Source: Paraburkholderia phosphatilytica (lineage in GTDB: Bacteria > Pseudomonadota > Gammaproteobacteria > Burkholderiales > Burkholderiaceae). From it: DNA of 64,000 bases. The position numbers and the translations under genes are program-made. The notes below the pieces were generated by a model. It did no database searches. It saw nothing but the letters and a program-made list of their open reading frames with translations, and had not been told where the DNA came from. Shown here piece by piece: positions 18,056 to 26,879 of the stretch; positions within the stretch are counted from its first letter, which is position 1, and every line of letters begins with the position of its first letter. The stretch is taken from contig NZ_QQOA01000001.1 of assembly GCF_003443895.1 (NCBI RefSeq), positions 186,001 through 250,000 on the forward strand, given 5' to 3'.

Positions 18056-18940
18056 GTGACACGATCCGCACCACCGACCGCGAAGACGCGCGGCGCCCAC
18101 AGCCAGACGACTCCGGACCACGCCGACAGCGCGCCGCCCGCGCGCCAGCAGCGCGGCATCCAGAGCGTCGAAGTGGGCGGCCGGCTTCTGCAGGCGCTCG
18201 CGAGCGCGCGCACGCCGCTCGCGCTGAGCGATCTCGCGCAGGCCGCGCAGATCGCGCCGGGCCAGGCGCATCCGTACCTCGTGAGTCTGTCGCGGCTCGG
18301 TCTGATCAAGCGCGATGAACTATCCGGCCGCTACGAGCCGGGCCCGCTCGCGCTACGCCTCGGGCTGCTGCACGTCGAGCTGCGGCCGGCATTTCGTGCC
18401 GCGGTGCCGCGCGTGGCCAGGCTCGCGGAACAGGTCGGGTTCAGCATCGCGATCTCGCTCGCGGGGCCGCAAGGTCCCACCATCGTCCGCTACGAACGCG
18501 CCGGCTCGCCGCTGCACGTGAACCTGCACGTCGGCACGGTGATGTCGCTGCCGGCCACCACCACCGGCCGCATTTTCTGTGCGTACCTGCCAGACGCGCA
18601 GCGCGACGCGATGTGGGCGCGTCAGTCGCCCGATCGCGTCGAACTCGCGCCAGCCGGCAGCACGCCGGCCGCGTTCGCGAAGACGCTGGCGGCAATCCGC
18701 GAACGGGGCCTGGAACGCAGCATCGATTCGCCGAGCCCAGGCGTCAGCAGCATCGCCGCGCCGGTGCTGAACGCGGCGGGCGAACTACAGCTCGCGCTGA
18801 CCGCCGTCGGCCCGACCGGCGCGATCGACGTCGCGTGGGACGGCGCCGTCGCCCGCGCGCTGTCCGCCACGGCTTCGGCCATCAGCGCCGAACTCGCCGA
18901 AGCGGGCGCGCTCGGCCTTCCCTCGATAACCACCCTCTGA
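18056..18940 (+). CDS. IclR-family transcriptional regulator (first of tandem pair)
   Basis: DNA-binding regulator of 294 residues. A winged helix-turn-helix follows the opening QRGIQSVEVGGRLLQALASA, and the C-terminal effector domain includes TVMSLPATTTGRIFCAYLP. I prefer the GTG at 18056; a TTG at 18041 is also open. It is divergent from the MBL/hydroxylase operon and so likely controls it, probably in response to an aromatic acid. It shares its domain layout and many residues with the gene that starts one base after its stop. Confidence 0.92.
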   Translation: MTRSAPPTAKTRGAHSQTTPDHADSAPPARQQRGIQSVEVGGRLLQALASARTPLALSDLAQAAQIAPGQAHPYLVSLSRLGLIKRDELSGRYEPGPLALRLGLLHVELRPAFRAAVPRVARLAEQVGFSIAISLAGPQGPTIVRYERAGSPLHVNLHVGTVMSLPATTTGRIFCAYLPDAQRDAMWARQSPDRVELAPAGSTPAAFAKTLAAIRERGLERSIDSPSPGVSSIAAPVLNAAGELQLALTAVGPTGAIDVAWDGAVARALSATASAISAELAEAGALGLPSITTL

Positions 18941-18941
18941 C

Positions 18942-19835
18942 GTGACCGACCAGCCCGACGATTCTTTCCCCGACGCTGCCGGCACTGGCGCCGGCACCGG
19001 CTCCACGAAACCGCAGCGCGGCATCCAGTCGCTCGACAGCACGGGCGAGCTGCTGGCCGCGCTCGTCGCGGTCGGCCGGCCGCTGTCGCTGCGCGATCTC
19101 GCCGCGTTTGCCGGCATGCCCGCCGCGAAGGCGTTTCCGCACCTCGTCAGTCTGCAGAAGATCGGGCTCATCGAACGGGACCGGTCGGGCTGGTTCGCCG
19201 CCGGCCCGCTCGCGTTCGAGCTGGGGATGATCGGCCTGCAACGGCTGTCGCCGGCGCGCGAGGCGGAGGCGGAGATCGTCGAACTGGCCGCGTCGAGCGG
19301 CATGAGCGTCGCGATGGCAGTGCTCGGTCCGCTCGGCCCGACCGTCGTGCGGCTCGAGGAAGCGGCCCGGCCGGTGCACGTGAGCCTGCGCGTCGGCACG
19401 GTGATGTCGCTCGTCAACACCGCGATCGGCCGCGTGTTCGCCGCGTGGCTGCCGGAAGATGTCCGCGAGAGGCTGCTCGCGCAGGATCACCTGCGGCTCG
19501 CCGGCGTCGAGGCAGCGCAGGCGTTCGAGGCGGAGTCGGCACTTACGTCGCTGGCGTCGTCCGAGGCCGGCGCGTACGGGCAGCGGCTTGCGCAGATCCA
19601 CGCGGACGGGCTCGACGCCGCGCTGGACAAGCCGATCCCGGGCATCAGCACGCTGGCCGCGCCGGTCTTCGATCACACTGGCAGCATCTGCCTCGCGATC
19701 GCGGTCATGGGCACGACCGGGAGCTTCGACAGCGAAGGCGAAGGCGCGGCCGCACACGCGCTGCTGGCGGCCACGCGGCGCCTGTCGAAGCGTTTCGGGT
19801 TCATTGCGGCGGGCGAAAGCAGCCGCCAGGCGTAG
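18942..19835 (+). CDS. IclR-family transcriptional regulator (second of tandem pair)
   Basis: Paralogue of the preceding regulator, 297 residues. The shared landmarks are QRGIQSLDSTGELLAALVAV, PHLVSLQKIGLIERD and RVGTVMSLVNTAIGRVFAAWLP. The GTG at 18942 follows the upstream stop by one base, so the two are translated from one message. Divergence is substantial, which suggests separate ligands or a heteromeric regulator. It converges with the lytic transglycosylase gene. Confidence 0.92.
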   Translation: MTDQPDDSFPDAAGTGAGTGSTKPQRGIQSLDSTGELLAALVAVGRPLSLRDLAAFAGMPAAKAFPHLVSLQKIGLIERDRSGWFAAGPLAFELGMIGLQRLSPAREAEAEIVELAASSGMSVAMAVLGPLGPTVVRLEEAARPVHVSLRVGTVMSLVNTAIGRVFAAWLPEDVRERLLAQDHLRLAGVEAAQAFEAESALTSLASSEAGAYGQRLAQIHADGLDAALDKPIPGISTLAAPVFDHTGSICLAIAVMGTTGSFDSEGEGAAAHALLAATRRLSKRFGFIAAGESSRQA

Positions 19836-19862
19836 GGGCCATCGCGAGAACAGCCGGGCCGC

Positions 19863-20630
19863 TCAATGCGGCGCCACCATCGAGGCGGGCACAGCGTTGG
19901 CGTCGAACTGGCCGGCCGCGGCCTCGCTGACTGCGACGGCCGGCTCGAAACGCTGCGCCTGCATCGTCACCTTTTCCGCATAGGCTTTCGAGCCGCCATA
20001 GCTCTTCAGCGCCGCCTTCACATCGCCGCGTGCGGATTGCAGGTAGCCGTGCAGGATCGCCGAACCGGCATCGATGTTCGGCTCGGGCTCGGTCAGATCG
20101 AGATTGCGCACCAGCTGCTTGTGGGCCGACGGCACGACCTGCATGAGGCCCGTCGCGCCATGGCCGCCGCGCGCGTTCTCCTTGAAGCGCGATTCGATCG
20201 AGATGATCGCCAGCAGCAATGCCGGCGGCAGCGAGTATTTCGATGCGGACTGCATCACTGCCGTCGAGATCCGCTGCGCCTTTTCCCGCGCCACGCCGAA
20301 CTTCTTCATCAACATGTCCGTCATGCGGCGCGCGTCGTTCGGCTGTGCGCCGCTTGCCGCCGCGTCCGCGGAGGCCGGCACCGGGATCGGGCCGGTGGCG
20401 ATGGCGGCCGCCGTCGCGTCGGTTGAGACGAACACCGACGATGCCGCCGTGGGCGCGGTTGCAGACACAACCGGCTCCAGCACCGCGCTGCCCGCGACCG
20501 ACGGCGCGGCGTCGGCTCCCGCAGCGGTCGCTGACAGCGCGACGCCAGGGCCGAATGCCAGCGGCACGAGCAACGGGAGAAGCCGGCGGAGCGCCGGGCG
20601 CGAAAGGCGGGAGGGCAACATGGGCGGCAT
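19863..20630 (-). CDS. Lytic transglycosylase, SLT domain
   Basis: Periplasmic peptidoglycan-cleaving enzyme of about 255 residues. It opens with a long signal peptide (LSRPALRRLLPLLVPLAFG), followed by an Ala/Thr-rich linker to about residue 100. The C-terminal SLT domain contains the catalytic glutamate in IISIESRFKENA, then GATGLMQVVP and a late LKSYGGSKAYAEKV. The start is unclear because no ribosome site precedes the GTG at 20645 or the ATGs at 20630 and 20621; I use 20630. Such proteins remodel the wall or open it for envelope machines, but no secretion cluster is adjacent. Confidence 0.88.
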   Translation of the reverse strand: MPPMLPSRLSRPALRRLLPLLVPLAFGPGVALSATAAGADAAPSVAGSAVLEPVVSATAPTAASSVFVSTDATAAAIATGPIPVPASADAAASGAQPNDARRMTDMLMKKFGVAREKAQRISTAVMQSASKYSLPPALLLAIISIESRFKENARGGHGATGLMQVVPSAHKQLVRNLDLTEPEPNIDAGSAILHGYLQSARGDVKAALKSYGGSKAYAEKVTMQAQRFEPAVAVSEAAAGQFDANAVPASMVAPH

Positions 20631-20926
20631 TATAGACAACGACACTGACTAAGCGCGGTACCCAGGTAGTACGCGGGTTGCACATAGCACCGGGGAAAAC
20701 CCGCGTCGAACGGGCATTTGAAACCCTTTGCCTGGAAGATTTCTCCGAAACGCCGCGATGCATTTGCCCTATGCCGATTGGCCGACTGGTCGCCACGCCC
20801 GAGGACGATTAAATTCGATCCGTCGTGTCGATTCAGGTCGGCGCCGCTCGTCGTGGGGATAGAGCCGCGCTGAACGATCGCAGCCGCTCGTCCCGAACCC
20901 GTTCCCGTCCAGTCATGGAGAAAGTC

Positions 20927-21418
20927 ATGTCCACGCAAGCCAGCAACACGCGCCCCGAGACGCTGCCCGCCCTGATCCCGCACCTGATCTGCGACGGCGC
21001 CGCCGCGGCCATCGAGTTCTACAAGAAAGCCTTCGGCGCGACCGAAACGGTCCGCCTGCACGCGCCGAACGGCAGCGGCAAGCTGATGCACGCGTCGCTG
21101 CAGATCAACGGCGCAACCGTGATGCTCGTCGACGAAATGCCGGAGCACGGCTCGTTCGGCCCGAAATCGCTGAAGGGCACGCCGGTCGTCGTGCATCTGT
21201 ACGTGAAGGACGTCGACGCCGCGTTCAAGCAGGCGGTCGACGCCGGCGCGAAAGCCGTGATGCCGCCCACCGACATGTTCTGGGGCGACCGCTACGGCCA
21301 GATCGAAGACCCGTTCGGCCACCGCTGGTCGATGGCTACGCATCTGCGCGACGTCGCGCCCGAAGACATGCAGAAGGCGATGGCCGAAATGAAGCCGGAG
21401 TGCGGCACGTCCGCATAA
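20927..21418 (+). CDS. VOC-family (PhnB/glyoxalase-like) protein
   Basis: Protein of 163 residues with two beta-alpha-beta-beta-beta modules of the vicinal oxygen chelate fold. Recognisable segments are IPHLICDGAAAAIEFYKKAF, VMLVDEMPEHG and DRYGQIEDPFGHRW. It resembles PhnB-type proteins of unknown activity. The ATG at 20927 has GGAG before it. A second VOC gene follows after 41 bp, so the two likely form an operon. Confidence 0.9.
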   Translation: MSTQASNTRPETLPALIPHLICDGAAAAIEFYKKAFGATETVRLHAPNGSGKLMHASLQINGATVMLVDEMPEHGSFGPKSLKGTPVVVHLYVKDVDAAFKQAVDAGAKAVMPPTDMFWGDRYGQIEDPFGHRWSMATHLRDVAPEDMQKAMAEMKPECGTSA

Positions 21419-21459
21419 CGGCCGTTCCACCGTTCACCTCACATTCGCGAGGCAACATC

Positions 21460-21936
21460 ATGCGGAAGATTTCCCCGTTCCTGTGGTTCGACAATCGCGC
21501 CGAAGAGGCCGCCAATTTCTATACGTCGGTGTTCGCCAACTCGCGGATCACCGACATGACGCGCTACGGCGAAGGTTCGCCCGGCACGCCGGGCCGCGTG
21601 ATGTCGGTCACCTTCGAACTGGAGGGCGAGGAATTCATGGCGCTCAACGGCGGCCCGATGTTCCAGTTCACCCCGGCCATCTCGCTGTTCGTGAAGTGCG
21701 AGTCGCAGCAGGAAGTTGACGAGCTGTGGTCGAAGCTCTGCGCCGACGGCGGCGAGGCGCAGCAATGCGGCTGGCTGAAGGATCGCTTCGGGCTGTCGTG
21801 GCAGATCGTGCCGATCAAGCTGCGCGACATGCTGCGGGACCCGGACCGCGCGAAGTCGAAACGCGTGATGGACGCGCTCTTGAAGATGGTGAAGCTCGAC
21901 CTGCCGGCGCTGGAACGGGCGTATCGCGGGGAGTGA
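21460..21936 (+). CDS. VOC-family protein (PhnB / 3-demethylubiquinone methyltransferase-like fold)
   Basis: Protein of 158 residues beginning MRKISPFLWFDNRAEEAANF, with EFMALNGGPMFQFTPAISLF and CGWLKDRFGLSWQIVP. This is the common family often mislabelled 3-demethylubiquinone-9 3-methyltransferase. It has a VOC fold and no methyltransferase motif. It sits 41 bp after another VOC gene. Function unknown. Confidence 0.92.
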   Translation: MRKISPFLWFDNRAEEAANFYTSVFANSRITDMTRYGEGSPGTPGRVMSVTFELEGEEFMALNGGPMFQFTPAISLFVKCESQQEVDELWSKLCADGGEAQQCGWLKDRFGLSWQIVPIKLRDMLRDPDRAKSKRVMDALLKMVKLDLPALERAYRGE

Positions 21937-22082
21937 GCGGGAGGTTTGGCTTCTGTTGAAGCATGGCGGGCGCGGTGGCACCACACACCGCCCTGCCCGC
22001 CTCACCGGCATCCGGCGGCGATAGCGGCTATGCTTTTCGTTTAGCACCGCGACGCCCCGCCACCCCGCTTCAGGAGCCTTCC

Positions 22083-23078
22083 ATGCAATACCGCAAGTTC
22101 GGCCGCACCGGCCTGACCGTCTCCCGCCTGTGTCTCGGCACGATGACCTTCGGCCTGCAGAGCGAAGAAAGCGCCGCCCACGCGATCCTCGACAAGGCCG
22201 CCGACGCCGGCGTCACGTTCATCGATACCGCGGATGTCTATCCGCTCGGCGGCAGCGAAGACATTGCCGGGCGCACCGAGGAAATCGTCGGCCGCTGGCT
22301 GAAGGGCCGCCGCGACCGCTTCATCGTCGCGACCAAGGCGTGCGGCAAGGTGGGCCCGTCGCAGTGGGATCAGGGCGCATCGCGCAAGCATCTGCTCGAC
22401 GCGATCGACCATTCGCTGCGCCGCCTCGGCACCGACTACGTCGACCTGTACCAGCTCCATTCCGACGACCGCGAGACACCGCTCGACGAAACGCTCGAAG
22501 CGCTCGACGTGATTGTCCGCTCCGGCAAGGCGCGCTACGTCGGCGTGTCGAACTTCCTCGCGTACCGGCTGGCGCTCGCGCTCGGCCGCGCCGATACGTT
22601 GCGCCTCGCGCGCTTCATCTCGGTCCAGCCGCGCTACAACCTGCTGTTCCGCCAGATCGAGCGCGAGCTGCTGCCGCTCGCCGACGAACAGGGCCTCGCG
22701 GTGATGCCGTACAACCCGCTAGCGGGCGGACTGCTGACGGGCAAGCATCGGCACGACGCGAAGCCGTCGGAGGGTCGCTTCACGGAGACGGTGGGCAAGG
22801 CGGGCGCGATGTACGCGCAGCGCTACTGGCACGAGCGCGAGTTCGACACGATCGAAAAACTGCGCGGCATCGCGGGCGAAGCGGGGATGCCGCTCACGCA
22901 GCTGTCGCTCGCATGGGTGCTGGCGAACCCGACGATCACGTCGGCGATCATCGGCGCGAGCCGCGCGGATCAGCTCACAGATACGCTGGCCACAATCGAC
23001 TTGAAGCTCGACGACGGGTTGAAGGCGAAGCTGGATGACGTGACCGTTGAATACCGCTGGGGGGATGCGCCGCGATAG
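22083..23078 (+). CDS. Aldo/keto reductase
   Basis: NADP-dependent oxidoreductase of 331 residues with a TIM-barrel fold. The catalytic set is visible: Asp and Tyr in FIDTADVYPLGG, Lys in VATKACGKVG and His in LYQLHSDDRET. The C-terminal cofactor region includes SAIIGASRADQL. The start MQYRKFGRTGLTVSRLCLGT is typical, with AGGAG upstream. It stands alone, 146 bp after the VOC pair, and converges with the DUF3820 gene. The substrate is unknown, as for most of this family. Confidence 0.95.
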   Translation: MQYRKFGRTGLTVSRLCLGTMTFGLQSEESAAHAILDKAADAGVTFIDTADVYPLGGSEDIAGRTEEIVGRWLKGRRDRFIVATKACGKVGPSQWDQGASRKHLLDAIDHSLRRLGTDYVDLYQLHSDDRETPLDETLEALDVIVRSGKARYVGVSNFLAYRLALALGRADTLRLARFISVQPRYNLLFRQIERELLPLADEQGLAVMPYNPLAGGLLTGKHRHDAKPSEGRFTETVGKAGAMYAQRYWHEREFDTIEKLRGIAGEAGMPLTQLSLAWVLANPTITSAIIGASRADQLTDTLATIDLKLDDGLKAKLDDVTVEYRWGDAPR

Positions 23079-23174
23079 GTCGCAAGAGACCGGCGTCTAT
23101 GCCGGCGCGTGCGATCGGCGCAAACGGCGCGCACGTCACTCGACGCGAGCGCGCCGCGCCGTGACCGGCAGTCA

Positions 23175-23441
23175 CTAACCGCCGCCGCCCTTGCTCCCCG
23201 GCCCGAACGTCCTGCGCGGCACGGTACGCAGCGGATCGAGCAACGACTTCAACCCGTTGTGATCGAGTTCGTGCATCAGCGCGATCAGGCGGCCGATCTC
23301 GCCGGGCGGAAAGCCTTCGCGGGCGAACCAGTTCAGATAGTGTCCCGGCAGGTCGGCGATCAGCCGGCCCTTGTACTTGCCATACGGCATCTCGCGCGTC
23401 ACCAGCAATTGCAGCGCGGCGGTGTCGGTCAGCGGTTCCAT
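23175..23441 (-). CDS. DUF3820-family small protein
   Basis: Protein of 88 residues with the DUF3820 hallmark REMPYGKYKGRLIADLPGHY and LNWFAREGFPPGEIGRL. Pseudomonas homologues were described as quorum-sensing-regulated virulence-factor candidates, but biochemistry is lacking. It follows the Rieske oxygenase gene by 47 bp on the same strand. No clear ribosome site is seen, so it may depend on read-through from that gene. Confidence 0.87.
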   Translation of the reverse strand: MEPLTDTAALQLLVTREMPYGKYKGRLIADLPGHYLNWFAREGFPPGEIGRLIALMHELDHNGLKSLLDPLRTVPRRTFGPGSKGGGG

Positions 23442-23488
23442 CAGGTGTCGAAACCGGGGTTCAAGGCGGCGCGGAAAGGCAAACGCAT

Positions 23489-24571
23489 TCAGCCGTTCGC
23501 CGGAATGCCGTTTTCGCGCAGCAGATCGCGCAGGTCGTTGATGACTGGAAACACCTCGTGGTTCCAGTCGGCGCCTTGAGCGTCGTGCGCACGTTGCTCG
23601 CTCTCCACGATCTCGCGATCTTCCTTGAAGATGCGCTCCGTGAACCACACGAGCAGCGGCCACGCGACGTCGAGCAGCACGCCGAACTTCGGCCGCTTGA
23701 TCGACAGCAGGCCGAACGTGCGGTTGGTGCGCTGCCGGCGGTCCAGCGGCACGTAGACGATCCACAGGTTCATCACCATCGTGTCGTCCGCGGTGCGGAT
23801 CTTGAGCGTCTGGTACGGATAGCCGGTGCGGATCGTCATCACGTCGCTGGCTTCCTTCTTCGGGCCGTCGCGCCGCTCGCCGAACACCAGCGCTTCGCCC
23901 ACCGGCTGCTTGCCGCTTTCGCGCGTGAACGTGTAGTCCACTTCGACCCAGCCGTCGCCCTTGCGGCGGCCAAGCGAGCGCGCCTTCATCTGGCCCATCT
24001 GCTTGCGGTGCAGGAACTGATGGTTCATGTCCATCAGGTTCTCGTGCATGAACGAGTAGTGACACGCGACCTCGCGGCCGAAGCGGCGCGTGCGGAAAGC
24101 GGGGTCGTCGACGGAGCCGAGTTCGGGCAGCGGCGACTGCTCCACGAGCGACGCATCGCCCGGGAACACGAATATCAAGCCGTGATGTTCGCGGCACGGA
24201 TACGAACGCACGCCATTCGGCAGACGTTCACGGCCCAGGTACGGCACGTCGATGCAGCGCCCCGAGCAGTCGTAGGTCCAGCCGTGATAGCAGCAGCGGA
24301 TCGATTCGCCGTCCACCACGCCTTTATGCAGCGGCACCTGGCGGTGCGCGCAACGGTCTTCGAGCGCGAACACCGTATCCGATTCGGTCCGCACCAGCAC
24401 GATCGGGTCGCCCGCGAACGTGACCGCATGCGTCTTGCCGCGCTTCACTTCGTGCGACCACGCGAGCGGATACCAGTGGTTCGGGTGAATATCGACCCGG
24501 CGCAGATCGTGCAACGGCACGGCGGTCACGTCTTTCAGCCTGTCGCTGGCGAGCGGCGGAACTGCGTGCAT
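23489..24571 (-). CDS. Rieske non-heme iron oxygenase, alpha subunit type
   Basis: Terminal oxygenase of 360 residues for an aromatic or related ring compound. The N-terminal Rieske cluster ligands are in RCAHRQVPLHKG (C-x-H) and RCCYHGW (C-x2-H). The mononuclear iron site is in LMDMNHQFLHRK (D-x2-H-x4-H). GAGGA precedes the ATG at 24571. No reductase or ferredoxin gene is adjacent, so electrons must come from elsewhere. It resembles VanA-like demethylases and related single-subunit oxygenases. The substrate is unknown. Confidence 0.92.
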   Translation of the reverse strand: MHAVPPLASDRLKDVTAVPLHDLRRVDIHPNHWYPLAWSHEVKRGKTHAVTFAGDPIVLVRTESDTVFALEDRCAHRQVPLHKGVVDGESIRCCYHGWTYDCSGRCIDVPYLGRERLPNGVRSYPCREHHGLIFVFPGDASLVEQSPLPELGSVDDPAFRTRRFGREVACHYSFMHENLMDMNHQFLHRKQMGQMKARSLGRRKGDGWVEVDYTFTRESGKQPVGEALVFGERRDGPKKEASDVMTIRTGYPYQTLKIRTADDTMVMNLWIVYVPLDRRQRTNRTFGLLSIKRPKFGVLLDVAWPLLVWFTERIFKEDREIVESEQRAHDAQGADWNHEVFPVINDLRDLLRENGIPANG

Positions 24572-24733
24572 GGGTACGCATCCTCGAATGAATTGGCAGG
24601 GTTGGCGGGGTTGCCCGAAACCGCGGCACACGGCAACACGATGAGGCAGCCAGTGTAACCGCACCCGCGCACGAACGCTGCAAGCATCGAGAAAGAGGGA
24701 ACCGTCACCGCGCGGCTCGGCGCGCGCTCAGCC

Positions 24734-25645
24734 TTAGTCCGATTCGTCCGCGTCGTCGTCATCGAGCGGCGACGGGAAGCTCGTGTCGCCCACTTCGTGC
24801 GACATCTCGCCGGACAGACGCGCCTTCGCGTGGCGCATCTTTTCGAGCGTCTGCGGGCCCAGCCGCAGCGCGACGCCAATGGCGAGCGCATCGAGCATGC
24901 ACAGATGCGCGAGCCGCGACACGCCCGGCGTGTTCGGATCGACCGCGCCGGGCAGGCGCAGCAGCAGCGGAATATCGACGAGCCACGCAAGCCGCGAACC
25001 CGCGTTGGTCAGCGCGATCGTCGTCGCGCCCCGCTCCTTCGCGATCTGAATACTTTCGTTGACTTCCACGCTGCGCCCCGAATGCGAGATCGCAAACGCG
25101 ACGTCGCCGGGTTCGAGGAGGCCTGCGTAGAGACGCTGCAGGTGCGCGTCGGTGAATGCGCACGCCGCGATGTCGAGCCGCAGGAAGCGCAGCGCCGCGT
25201 CCTGCGCGGCAATGCCCGAGCCCGAGCCGACGCCGAAGAAATACACGCGCCGCGCGCCGGACAGCGCCGCGATCGCGGTTTCGACCACGGCAGGGTCGAT
25301 CGCCTCGCGCGCATGGCGGATGCCTTCGGCCGCGGCCTCGGCGACCTTGTCGAGCAGCGCGTTGATGTCGTCGTCGCGCGCAACCGCCGCCGACGCATAC
25401 GGCAGCCCGCCCGCCACGCTCTGCGCGAGCTGCATCTTGAAGTCGCGCAGCCCCACCGCGCCGACCGTGCGGCAGAAGCGCGTCACCGACGGCTCGGACA
25501 CCTCGGCGCGCTGCGCGAGTTCGGTGATGCTCGCCCGCATCGCGAAGTCGACGTCGGACAGCACCATCTCGGCGACCTTGCGCTCGGCGGGCCGCAGCGT
25601 CGCCAGTGCGCCGCGGATGTGGGGAATCAGGTTCGGCGCGGGCAC
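24734..25645 (-). CDS. MurR/RpiR-family transcriptional regulator
   Basis: Regulator of 303 residues with an N-terminal HTH_6 domain (ELAQRAEVSEPSVTRFCRTV, about 41-60) and a C-terminal SIS domain (RRVYFFGVGSGSGIAAQDAA, then SHSGRSVEVNESIQIAKERG). SIS domains sense phosphosugars. The gene uses a GTG at 25645 with AGGA upstream. It is the last gene of the SDR-ATPase-RpiR operon and probably controls this and the divergent importer operon through the two TGAAA-N3-TCCTACA boxes. Confidence 0.94.
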   Translation of the reverse strand: MPAPNLIPHIRGALATLRPAERKVAEMVLSDVDFAMRASITELAQRAEVSEPSVTRFCRTVGAVGLRDFKMQLAQSVAGGLPYASAAVARDDDINALLDKVAEAAAEGIRHAREAIDPAVVETAIAALSGARRVYFFGVGSGSGIAAQDAALRFLRLDIAACAFTDAHLQRLYAGLLEPGDVAFAISHSGRSVEVNESIQIAKERGATTIALTNAGSRLAWLVDIPLLLRLPGAVDPNTPGVSRLAHLCMLDALAIGVALRLGPQTLEKMRHAKARLSGEMSHEVGDTSFPSPLDDDDADESD

Positions 25646-25708
25646 CCTGGCGTTCCTCGTGGATGGAGTCCGTTCAAGTTCGGTGGCTCGGTGGCGGCTT
25701 GCGCGGCG

Positions 25709-26791
25709 TCATCCGAGCCGGCGGCCGCTCGCGGTATCGAACAGATGCAGATGCGTGGCCGGCAGCCGCAGCAGAACCCGCTGACCCGGCTCGTAGCTCG
25801 CGCGCTGACGGGTGGTCACGCACCAGGTGGCGTTGCCGATCTTCCCGTACAGATGCGTTTCCGCGCCGGTCGGCTCGATCACCTCGACACCGAACTCCAC
25901 GTCGCCGCCCGCCGTCACCACGTCGATATGCTCGGGCCGCGCGCCGAGCGTGATCTGCGCACCGGCGCTCAAACCCTGCGTGACTTCCGGCGGCAATGCG
26001 ATCTGCCCGCCGCCTTCCAGCGCGAGCGCGAAACCGCCGCTATCGCGCGCGGCGAGCTGGCCCGTCGCGAAGTTCATCGAAGGCGAACCGAGGAAGCTCG
26101 CGACGAACAGGTTCGCCGGGCGGTCGTACAGTTCGAGCGGCCGGCCGATCTGCTCGATACGCCCCGCGTTCATCACGACGATGCGATCGGCCATCGTCAT
26201 CGCCTCGATCTGGTCGTGCGTCACGTAGACGACGGTGTTCTTCAGGCGCTGGTGCAGCGCCTTGATCTCGGTGCGCATCTGCACGCGCAGCTTCGCGTCG
26301 AGGTTCGAGAGCGGCTCGTCGAACAGGAACAGCGCCGGCTCGCGCACCACCGCGCGGCCCATCGCCACGCGCTGCCGCTGCCCGCCCGACAGCGCGCGCG
26401 GCAGCCGGTCGAGGTAGCCGCCCAGGTTCAGCATCTTCGCGGCGGCCTCGATGCGCGGCCCGAACGTCGACTGCGACTCCTTGCGCACGCGCGGCCCGAA
26501 CGCGATGTTTTCGTACACCGACAGATGCGGATACAGCGCGTAGCTCTGGAACACCATCGAGATGTTGCGCTGCTGCGGCGGCAGCGCGTTGGCGCGCGCG
26601 CCCGCGATCATCAGGTCGCCGCCGCTGATTTCCTCGAGCCCGGCGATCATCCGCATCACGGTGCTCTTGCCGCAGCCCGACGGCCCGACGAGCACGACGA
26701 ATTCGCCGTCCGCGATGTCGAGGTCGATGCCGTGCACGACCTGGGTGTCGCCGTAGCGCTTGAAAATGCCGTTCAGTTGCACTGCCGCCAT
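25709..26791 (-). CDS. Sugar ABC transporter ATP-binding protein (UgpC type)
   Basis: ATPase of 360 residues. Walker [14 protein letters not shown], signature [14 protein letters not shown], Walker [14 protein letters not shown] and H-loop [12 protein letters not shown] are intact, and a TOBE-type C-terminus is present. It energises a carbohydrate importer whose binding protein and two permeases are encoded on the opposite strand at 27941-31063. The gene lies between the SDR and RpiR genes of the leftward operon. Confidence 0.95.
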   Translation of the reverse strand: MAAVQLNGIFKRYGDTQVVHGIDLDIADGEFVVLVGPSGCGKSTVMRMIAGLEEISGGDLMIAGARANALPPQQRNISMVFQSYALYPHLSVYENIAFGPRVRKESQSTFGPRIEAAAKMLNLGGYLDRLPRALSGGQRQRVAMGRAVVREPALFLFDEPLSNLDAKLRVQMRTEIKALHQRLKNTVVYVTHDQIEAMTMADRIVVMNAGRIEQIGRPLELYDRPANLFVASFLGSPSMNFATGQLAARDSGGFALALEGGGQIALPPEVTQGLSAGAQITLGARPEHIDVVTAGGDVEFGVEVIEPTGAETHLYGKIGNATWCVTTRQRASYEPGQRVLLRLPATHLHLFDTASGRRLG

Positions 26792-26879
26792 ACCTGCCTC
26801 TTGGTTCGGTGTGAGTCGGTTCTCTCGGTTCTGTTTTTGCCGTCCGGTCGTCTCGCCGTGGCGCGTTGTCAGATCGATA

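Noticed and set aside
20629..20634. TATAAT on the minus strand as promoter of the lytic transglycosylase gene
   Set aside because: No matching -35 box is found at a normal distance, and the hexamer overlaps possible start codons.
21460..21936. 3-demethylubiquinone-9 3-methyltransferase activity
   Set aside because: The protein has a VOC fold and no SAM-binding motif; the common database name is misleading.
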